Source: Patagioenas fasciata | Taxonomy: Eukaryota; Chordata; Aves; Columbiformes; Columbidae | Length of the DNA stretch: 64,000 nt | Reading direction: 5' to 3' | NCBI RefSeq assembly: GCF_037038585.1 | Contig: NC_092521.1 | Location: forward strand, 76,870,398-76,934,397 | Part shown: positions 55,501-64,000 of the stretch, piece by piece | Layout of the letters: every line of letters begins with the position of its first letter | How positions within the stretch are numbered: position 1 is the first letter of the stretch | Position numbers and translations under genes: made by a program | Notes under the pieces: generated by a model | The model's input: only the letters and a program-made list of their open reading frames with translations | What the model was told of the DNA's origin: nothing | The model's database searches: none

Positions 55501-57705
55501 AATTTTTCTATCACTGTTTATTACATTCTGCATTTCTCTGATTATCACATCTGAAAATATAGATGTGACATACATCCTGTATATATCAGACATATACCTG
55601 AGCAGGAGGTGAGCTCTGCTTTACCCTGCCTTGTGGAGCCAGAAGTTGATTTCCCCTGTTGTGGATAAGACACAGGAGTGAGCCTGCACCTTTCATTTTG
55701 ATCCAGGATATCTGTGTCTGTCCAAAAGAAAAAATCTGAGCAGAGCCAAAGTTAAATCAGCTGGGTGAGCAAAACAGAGAAAACCAGGGACATGGCAAGC
55801 ACTCGCTTTGTTCAAAACAAATGGGATTACCTTATCTTGCACTGCTAACCTACCCTGAACCTACCCTACGCACAGCGATTCACAGCAACAGCGACAGTCC
55901 CAGTGACAGGGAGAGTTACAGCTGCTCACTACTCTCTAAAGCAACATCACAGAGCACTACAAGTACAGCGTTTGCCGATATGTGCACCAACATGTAAACT
56001 ACCTCTTCCCCTGCATCTCTTTCCCCTTGCAAACACCAGTTCCTAAAAATTACCTTCAGCTTTTTGCTCAAAGGAGTCAGAGGAAGCAATAATGTTTTCT
56101 CTCACCTTGTTTTACTGAAGGACATGGGGTTTTTACTTGTAGCTGGCCACCTGTCTGAGATATCTTGGCTACTTCCTTAATTTTTTAAGGACTCTGGAAA
56201 AAAGAAAGACCTTAAAGAAATCTTCAACAATCTGTAAGCTCAGCACCTGAAAGAAAAGCTAAAGAACAGTTTTGTAGTCCAGTTGGAAATATTTCCAATC
56301 CCCTTAACAAATAACATTATCATAGCTTTGCTGAAGTTCATGGCAAACTACCAGGCCAGATGCAAAATTTCCTGACCAGCATTTAATAAAGAAGTGACAG
56401 GACGGAAAGGAAATGTGTTGCCACAGGTGCCACCATCTGCTCCACTATCTGATAGGGGAACTTTGTTTTGGAGCTTTATTAGCCCATTCCACTCCCCACT
56501 TTCTAAAATCAAGCGTTCTGTTATGTGCTGGCCTTTGATATGCTTCAGTGTCGAAGACGAGAAACAGGCAAGTAAGTAAAACGTGCTGAGGGAGGTTTCT
56601 GAAGACGTACAGAGGAGACAGGCACCAAAGTCACGTCACTGTTCTCAGAGAGCTCTGCAACAAAGTACTCTTTGTGAGTCTGCCTTTAGTTTTTCTTGTC
56701 TTCCATGAAATGAAACTAGATTGCTTTGTGTCTCTGTGACTAACCTGCTTCCCTGAAAAACAGTCTCCTCACTGCATCTTTCTAGAGGATAAGCTACCAC
56801 TCACTGCCTGTGGTGAAACACATTGAAATATCATTAGCTAAAGAAATTAAATCCAGTTTGATCAAAACCTATGCTAGGTAGGCAACTACAATCCTAAATA
56901 ACAAGTTTAGTATGCCTGTGGATGTGGCAAAAATGAGTTACAATAAGACCTTCAGATGGGCTGAATCTATGGGTGTTGTCACCTCTACCACTTCTTCCAT
57001 CAATCCCCCGAGTTCCATCAAGTTCAAATTCTGGTCAGCCCTCTACCCCTGAAGCCTCACTAATCCAGTAGAGCAATCATTCAGCTCCTTCTCTAAAGCC
57101 TCCTCTGAGGAAGGCAAAGTCAAAAAACCCCTCCGAGACCTAGCAGCAATGTTCCTTGGAGACAGAGGTTGCAGCTGAGGAAGGAGAACTGCTTCTCACA
57201 CTAGTAAAGCCGGCACAATGCAGAGGGATGTATTTTCAAAGTAAGTGCACAGTCCTTTATAATCTAGCAAAAAGCATATATGCCATCCTGCCTGCAGGCC
57301 AGAACCTATGAGATATATTTATACTGATTGAGTGCACATTCTTTTATGGGAATATTGGCACTGCTGTGTACACATGCACGTGTGTGGGGGGGAGTGGTGG
57401 GGGAGTGCTTGTCTTTGTTCTTGCTGATTATGGCCTGTACGTTGAAAAGCCATTTCTGTTCGGAGTTTAGGAGTCAGAAAAGATGAGAAAAATTATTAAG
57501 ACACCACAGTAAAAACCAACCAAACAAAAACACCCCACCCCAAAACAAAACACCAAAAAACAACGACAAAGAAAACCCACTAACTTGACAGAGAGGAATA
57601 CAGAAAATGGAGCAGAGTTGAAGAATCACCTTGATCTTGTGATCTTGTTGATTACCATAAAGATTAAACTGAAAATCCATCAAAGATCTCCCCCGCTGAG
57701 TGTGT

Positions 57706-57728
57706 AAAAAAAAAAAAAAAAAAAAAAA
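57706..57728. repeat. Poly(A) tract, 23 A
   Basis: Uninterrupted A homopolymer with no identifiable retroposon body. Confidence 0.75.
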
Positions 57729-59629
57729 TGCAAATGAAGAAGAACTAGAAGTCTGTTTAGTATTAAACTGGTGAAAGATACCAGATGCTACCAAAATACT
57801 TGTGTCATAGAGCAGAAATCAGAACCTGGATTTCAGCTTCCAAGAATACAGAGGATCCAGTGGTCCATATTCAAACTGTGGTTTAGTATTTTCTTTTATA
57901 TACAGGACCTCAATCTTCTTGTGAAGAGGACATTATTAGCAGTGGACAGGATATTTGCTCTTGTTCTTCAGGACTTTCATCTCCACCATGTTCTGTTGTC
58001 TTATCTGTCTCCAGTCTCTGAGGGTTTTCCTCTGAGAGACCTCTTTCACTTCAGTCCATGCAACTTCCTTCACTCAAGCATCAAGAACTCATTGCATGTA
58101 GGCCATGACCCTGCTTCAGTACAACGCTTCCTTAGTGACCAAAATCCCACTCAGTCTACAAACAGTGAGATTCAGGCTCTTCCAAGTTCCCTCTTCTATT
58201 TTGTCCACAAACCAAGTGATTGCTCCCAATAAGGTCTCACTTCCCTATATCCCATGGGTTACCATCAGCCTGTTCCCTCTGCTCTACTGCTCCACTGCAT
58301 CTCGGTTGCCCCCCACATTTCCTTAGTCTGCTTCTGCCTGTATCCTCTGACAACCGCTACACAAGCAGCTCAGGCTTTCTGTGTGCTGACTGGCCAGTTG
58401 ACAGCTGGTCAATGAGACAAATGAGACAAACGAGACAAAGAACTGATGAATCCACACCATGCTGTTTTGCTCAGTGCAGTGAGTCTCTCTCCTCTCTGCC
58501 GGATTTTCTAAAAGTACAGAAGAACTAAATAGCACCAAGGACCTCACTGTTTTGTCAAAGTTGTTAGGAATTCATCAAAGAGCTCTGAAGTTACTATGGA
58601 GGGACTGAAGGCAGCACAATGCCCAGGGGAACAATAGCAGCTGCATGAGGTCCCCTGAACAAGCTTTCCATATGACTGCTCTGTTTACCCTGGTGTTTTT
58701 TCTACAGCTAATAATTTACCTTGTATCAAGACTGCTAGGTTTGGTAGAATCAAACATTACAAACCTGAATTTGTAATGTCTAACCTATACACCCATATGT
58801 CAGTGCTCTCTAGACACAAAGGATATTCTCAAATGCAAATTTTGATAATGGGGGGGGAGGATTTAGTAAAATAAATGTTAACACTGGCAAAATTCTGAGA
58901 TTAACATTTTAAATACCGTATTTCTACAAAACATATAGACCTATTTCTACAAAAACAAATACATAATGAAAGGCAATACCTGTCCTACAGCAAGCTACTC
59001 TGAGTTCTCCAAGGACAATGAATTTTGACAAAATACTCCTCAGTTTCACAGTCTTCCTCTGTCTCAGGGGAAATTTGGCAAAGCTTACCCCAGTTCCCTG
59101 AGACATCTGTTCATTCACATAAAAAAAAACAAACAAGCTGTAATGGTATGCCAGCCAAGATATTATCTTTTGAGAAACCAAGGCTCTTTTATTTAAAATC
59201 CATGTGAGACAATAGTTACAGGGAGTTCAATTTCATCATTTCTGCCTGTTCTTATAGCAACCCTGATAAATTGGGCGTGAATCCATAGCTGGGAATTGAA
59301 TTTGCACTTCACAGTCTATCTGATCCACATACCCATGTTGTTTTCTTCTGGGAAGGTTTGTGCATTGTTATCCTCCTGTTACCCCAAACTGCACAGGCAC
59401 ACACACCAGACGTGCCTGCACCAGCGACAGGAGGTGTCTGGAGTTCTCCCATGTCAAAACTGTTTCTGCTTTATGTGCTGAGTCCAGAACCATGTCAGGA
59501 CTGGCAGGAAGCACAGAAGTCACTGTCCGGACCTTCCCTCTGTCTGTGCATCACAGGGAAGCTGCACAGACCCAGTCCAAGCACAGGATCGTGGAGGGCA
59601 TCAGGAAACTGCTCACCTCCAATGTGGAG

Positions 59630-60244
59630 TGTTAGGGAATAGACTGCCTTAACTTACTGAATTATTTGGTATACTGCTTCTTATAGAACTTGGTTAGAAA
59701 ATGGTTATATAGAATTCATTTGGCATAACTAAGTTTTCTTGGCATAACTACCACAAGCTGTGAACCTTTGAACCTTCTGCTTCATTAAGCAAAAAAGGCC
59801 TCTGAGTCTTCAAGCTGGAAGATCAGAGGAGCTACGACCCTGGAGATAAGAAAAAGTACTAAACAGTGCCTAATGGAAGAACATTTTGGCTGTTACCAAG
59901 AACTTATTATCTCCAACCGTGGGTGCAAAATAGCAATTGAAGGTAAGAACTTTAACTGACAGCCTATCTAACAAAAATAAAGGGATCCAATGAAGAATGG
60001 GGAGAACTCAGACTCTTAATTTTGCAATTGGCCTGGAGTGACATACAAGGTGGGTGTGGGCTTGGATTGTGAGGGTATAATTGTCCAAGATTTTTTTCTG
60101 CTGAGGGTCCCTCTTCAGAAGTCACTGAGGTCAAGCTGCTCTACACAGTACCATGCAAATAAATTATTTATTTAAGAAGAATCTCTGGAATCTATACCTG
60201 AGTCTCTGGTGTGGGAAACCTAGGGAAAAGGACATTCCCTAACT
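59630..60244 (+). mobile_element. LTR-like element (probable solo LTR, family not recognised)
   Basis: A 615-bp block bounded by inverted ends GTTAGGGAAT (from 59,631) and ATTCCCTAAC (to 60,243), the short inverted repeat usual at LTR termini. Flanks TGGAG (59,625-59,629) and TAGAG (60,245-60,249) agree at 4 of 5 positions, a possible target duplication. AATAAA at 60,158-60,163 lies 81 bp before the 3' end, as in an R-U5 layout, and fixes the orientation as plus. The start is TGTTAGGG; the canonical CA end appears mutated. It is not related to the other three LTRs. Confidence 0.68.
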
Positions 60245-62222
60245 TAGAGGGACTGTTTCAACCAGCATGACCAGCATGACTCATGGCAGTGAGTCCTCCA
60301 AGGCAGAGGCAACAACACTCTGCACACCTGAAGAAGATTTCTCTCAGCTGGCTAGACCCACTAAGAACAGGCTCATCTTTCCTGAAATCAAACAGCAAGG
60401 AGACAGGAACACGATGTGCAGTGCCTAAACCAGAGAACAGCATTAATCGCTGACTGAGGGCGTAAGCTAAGGAGCAAAGGAAGCTTTTGCACTTTCACCT
60501 CAGAGGTCTGCATGCAATAGTTTTGAAAGACAGGACAGTTTCTTCAATGTCAGTTCAGTGTGGTGCAGGGAGAGCTATTTTCTCGTGGGAGATACATGGT
60601 GAATTGCAGGAGGAAAGGGAAAGAGTGGCATGAAGGAGGAGTTTGAGATGGAGGGACGGCTGAAGAACTGCGAAGAATGTGGGACCTGAGGTGAGACCCA
60701 CCTGGTGGGAGACTCTAAAGAAGACGACAGTTGTGTGGCTGCAGCTCCATCACAGACCGCTTAGGCCTGGCCTGTCATGTGCCCCTGGCTTGCAGGGGAG
60801 CCAGAGGGAAGGTGACTGAGTGAGGGAGCTGCCAGGCATGGCTGGCAGAGGTGACCGTGAAAAGAAAAATATTGTGAGGCAATGTAAACATCTGAGGGGC
60901 TGCACCTTGAAGGATAATATTCTGTGAAAGCTGAAGGGACTCCCTGTTCTCACAAACATTTCACTGAGGGGAAACTGGGTTGTGCTCAGTACAAAATTTT
61001 AGCTGCAGCTATTCCTTTCAGCATCACAGATGCAGAAAAGGACTCACCACAGGATTACTGTGGATCACACTGAGAGGCACTGAAGGAGGAGAACTGCAGT
61101 GATGTTCCCCTAGTCACTAGGGATGGGCTGTACCTCACCAATCCTGGTACCTCATTAAATCACAGCACAGAGAAACCTGGTGATACTGGAAGGATTTGTG
61201 GAGGTGAGGAGACAGTGTTGTCATCCACGTTGGTTTAGATTCAACTCTGAATGAGGATGAGGGGTAGGGCAACTGCCTGAGTCAATGAGAGTTGACAGAG
61301 GATTTGCATTGAGCTGGTTGTGGAATGATGTGATGCATTTTCCTGAAAAAAAAAACAAAAAACAAGGGGCAGCATCAGAAACTCAGCTGGTGCTGGGGCT
61401 TCTGATGAAGATAATGTGAGGAAGAAAGGAATGAAGGACGCTGGTGCTTAACAAAAGAGACATTATTAAATGTCAGAGGATTCTGATGTGGGTGAAGGTC
61501 AGACAGCCTAGCAAGAGGCCATTGCAGCTGCATCCAGATGTCTGTGAGTGTTTCAGAATCCAAAAGGAGGCTTAGAAATGGGGGAAACACAGGCATGTGT
61601 CTGAGGACAAGCATAAAGGAACAACACACCCCACAGACAGGCTAAGGTAGCAGCATAACTTACTGCCATCAAGTGACACTGAACTAGGAATAGAAGTCCT
61701 TGTAAATGCATCAAAAATGAGGGAACGGTCCCTTTACAGTCTGCATACATTTCTTCTTATCGTCCTGCTTCCCTTCCCTCTTTCTAGCATTATGTTGGGC
61801 TGGTTTTATGAATTCTGATTAGGATATTCTGTTTCCAAGAAAATGTCTCAGCCTTCCAAACCAGAACTGTATTTTCCTCAAATCTGAACATCTCAGAGAT
61901 CTTTATGAGAGCATTTCTGAGGTGTGGGGAGAGTTCCAATGATTTTTTATCATATTGACATTAATATAAAAAAGTGAAACTTTCAGATTCTATGTTAGAA
62001 ATTATTGTACTTGAGATTATCACAATATTAAATTCAAATATCCTTTTTACATTAAGATAAACAAGATGAAATTTAAAAATACTTTTTACATATATGGCTT
62101 TCAGCATTTGAAAAGACATTTCTAAGCATCTACTTAGAAAATATCTGCTAATATGTAATGTGATTGCAAAAGAGTTCTACAAACTATTTTGATTCTTTAA
62201 GAACTTTTCAATCAATAGGGTC
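60245..62222. other. Intergenic DNA downstream of CMBL
   Basis: No supported gene. The right end (61,900-62,222) is AT-rich and may hold longer CMBL 3' UTR forms on the minus strand. Confidence 0.5.
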
Positions 62223-62228
62223 TTTATT
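62223..62228 (-). terminator. Candidate CMBL poly(A) signal
   Basis: AATAAA on the minus strand, 52 nt beyond the CMBL stop. It is canonical but unusually close, so a more distal site may be used as well. Confidence 0.45.
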
Positions 62229-62279
62229 ATTTTCTGATTTCCCACAACACTTGGCTTCTTTTATGGGCTTTTCTTTGTG

Positions 62280-62459
62280 CTAAAGGTATTTATTCAGCCA
62301 GTTGATCATATCCTTTCTTGCTTCTTCAATGAAAGGCTTATCTTGAGGATTGATATCTTCTCTTTTGCGATGTACAAACCCATGAGTCTGTCCAGGGTAG
62401 ATTTTAACTCCATAATCAACTTTGCAGTTTTGTTTAAGCTTCTGTTCCAGTAGGGTGAC
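62280..62459 (-). CDS. CMBL: CMBL last coding exon
   Basis: 60 codons including the stop, from [10 protein letters not shown] to INWLNKYL. Acceptor CTGTGTTACAG. It carries the catalytic histidine in GQTHGF. Confidence 0.96.
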   Translation of the reverse strand, partial: VTLLEQKLKQNCKVDYGVKIYPGQTHGFVHRKREDINPQDKPFIEEARKDMINWLNKYL

Positions 62460-63569
62460 CTGTAACACAGAATGTTCTATGTTGGCTGAGTACATAGTTA
62501 AAGTGTTTTATATTTACAGTCCTGGCTTTTTACTGTCTGGGAGATACAGTATGTCCTTGACATAATTTTCTCTTCTACTAATTTTATACACAAATGCATT
62601 CCTGTTACTCCACTTTCTTTTTTCAGCTGGGACTTCTTTCTTCCAGTAAAATAACAGAATGCTATTGTATAAAACTGCAAAAAAAGGAAAGGTACTTGAG
62701 ATACTGTAGTGATACTTGATAAAGCTAAAAGCACTTCTCAGTGTCATGAGAAGGACAGCACTGCACAAGTTACTGTTGACAGACTTCACAAAAAAATAGG
62801 GTAAGATGTATTAATTAAAAATTTGAATTAATTTGAAATTGAGGGAGGAGAGGCACAGATACAGAAACAGCCCTTCCAAGCTGGTGGTATTTTTGGCAGG
62901 ACAATTAAGGTAAACAACACTCAGTGAAAGTGTGCCGCCTTCTGTGATCCCTTTGGTAGATAGTCGTTTTTATCCAGGCATTCTCCGCCCATGCTCCCCA
63001 AGACGTGTTGACAAGCATACCAGGAAGGAGAAGCTCTGCAGAACAGTGGGGAAGGAAAAGGGTAGTCACAGGATTTTTTCAGTCTCCTGAAACTACTGAT
63101 TCCACTGGTACAGGTGGGGTTTTTAAGCCGTTTTTTTGTAATATCAATATGATTAAAGAGTCTGTCCTGTGTTAAACCTGGCTGAAGTCTTCCTTTGACT
63201 GCCATTATGGATTCTTGACACTTTTCTCCTTGGAGCTCCCATATATAAATCATCCGTCTTTTTCAACAGAAACAAAAAAACAACATTTTTTGGTGTCACT
63301 GTAAATACTTTTGCTTCAGGGATAAACAACATAAATTTGAGTAACTTTGTTGTAAAGCTTGGTGAAAGAGGAAGCAAAGTGCAAACTAATATTTTTGTTT
63401 ATCTTAACTAAATACCAAATCACAAAACAAGCATGAAAAGAATAAAAACCTTCAAACATTTCTGATGGGAAACTCACCTCTTCCAACGGTATATAGTCAT
63501 CCTTTTCAGCAAAAATGAAAAAGGTGGGGTGAAGCAAATTGGACCTGTCCTCAAAGTACCTGATCACTC
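62280..63569 (-). CDS. CMBL: Carboxymethylenebutenolidase homologue, last two coding exons (partial)
   Basis: This is the C-terminal part of CMBL, a cytosolic alpha/beta hydrolase of the dienelactone hydrolase family that activates ester prodrugs such as olmesartan medoxomil in humans. Exons 63569-63478 and 62459-62280 join in phase 0 to about 90 residues: [49 protein letters not shown] and a C-terminal MINWLNKYL. The catalytic Asp (in AEKDD; human Asp179) and His (in [13 protein letters not shown]; human His212) are present. The nucleophile Cys132 exon (GFCWGG) lies to the right of the window. Splice sites are GT-AG and the stop TAG is at 62,282-62,280. Position after CCT5 on the minus strand matches human 5p15.2. 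Confidence 0.96.
63478..63569 (-). CDS. CMBL: CMBL penultimate coding exon
   Basis: 92 nt: two bases completing a split glycine codon, then [19 protein letters not shown] and [11 protein letters not shown]. Acceptor GCTTCCCTAG, donor GTGAGT at 63,477-63,472. It carries the catalytic aspartate. Confidence 0.94.
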
Positions 63570-64000
63570 CTAGGGAAGCAAGAAAGGTATGAAAGGCGTC
63601 GTGCTACTTAAGGCAGTTAAATCACTACTAAATCTATACAGTCAAGATAAAAAACATTCTGATCAGTTAGAGCTGATCGTCTTGTAATAAAATTAAACAC
63701 ATTTTGCTTAGAAGTCCCTTTTGTTATGAAAACTTCCTGTGTTTTGGGATGTCACTAAAGATAGAAAGACCAGCTCTGTCCGAAAAGTCAGACAATGATC
63801 TTTATACGTTTGCCCCATTGTCATTTCTCTTTGGCTGTCTCCTTCTGACCACTGTCAGAATCAGGGTCCTGTGAAAGACGGACACTTCAGAGCTGCTACA
63901 TCTAGCACGATATGGCCATTTTTCAGGTAACTGTAAATATTCATCATTTCAGATACCTGTCTAGGATTTCTCTGTGCATATATTTACACTTATACAAACT
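63570..64000. other. CMBL intron, right edge of the window
   Basis: Intron sequence upstream of the penultimate exon; no further CMBL exon is seen before the edge. Confidence 0.7.

Larger units (their letters stand above)
52227..59629. other. Intergenic DNA, no supported gene
   Basis: About 7.4 kb. The longest open frame (54,400-54,993, plus, 197 codons) lies in a pyrimidine-rich strand that is naturally poor in stop codons and has no recognisable domain. A 23-A homopolymer lies at 57,706-57,728. Confidence 0.5.

Overview
This is vertebrate nuclear DNA, almost certainly from a bird and possibly a songbird. The coding genes are split by GT-AG introns with no operon structure. The intergenic space holds CR1 LINE 3' ends (two with the ATTCTATG-type tail) and solitary ERV-type LTRs of a kind that I recall as common in songbird genomes. 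The order ATPSCKMT(-) / CCT5(+) / CMBL(-) matches human 5p15.2, so this is a conserved amniote block; in birds I would expect it on a macrochromosome.

Layout. 1-6,349: the 5' half of ATPSCKMT (FAM173B) on the minus strand. Three coding exons are visible; the last lies beyond the left edge. 6,350-7,233: a GC-rich divergent promoter shared with CCT5. 7,234-15,097: the complete CCT5 gene on the plus strand, 11 coding exons giving 541 aa, with a poly(A) signal at 15,226. 15,250-31,686: intergenic DNA with a solo LTR (16,059-16,612) and CR1 elements. 31,687-33,648: a complete, intact three-exon SBK-family serine/threonine kinase on the minus strand (312 aa, closest to SBK2). 33,650-62,279: a long intergenic stretch with several CR1 copies, a solo LTR nested in a CR1 fragment (39,250-40,000), a further LTR-like element (59,630-60,244) and an older CR1-like relic. 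62,280-63,569: the last two coding exons of CMBL on the minus strand; the rest of that gene lies beyond the right edge.

Functionally, CCT5 is a subunit of the cytosolic TRiC/CCT chaperonin. ATPSCKMT is a mitochondrial lysine methyltransferase for ATP synthase c-subunit. CMBL is a cytosolic dienelactone-hydrolase-family esterase. The SBK2-like kinase is the odd neighbour: human SBK2 and SBK3 lie on chromosome 19, not here. The four genes do not form a pathway; they are a syntenic block. I found no operon, CRISPR array, structural RNA gene or intact retroviral coding region. No new multi-gene system could be supported. The most notable items are the SBK2-like kinase, the set of LTRs with recognisable target-site duplications, and a weak candidate transcription unit near 41-42 kb.
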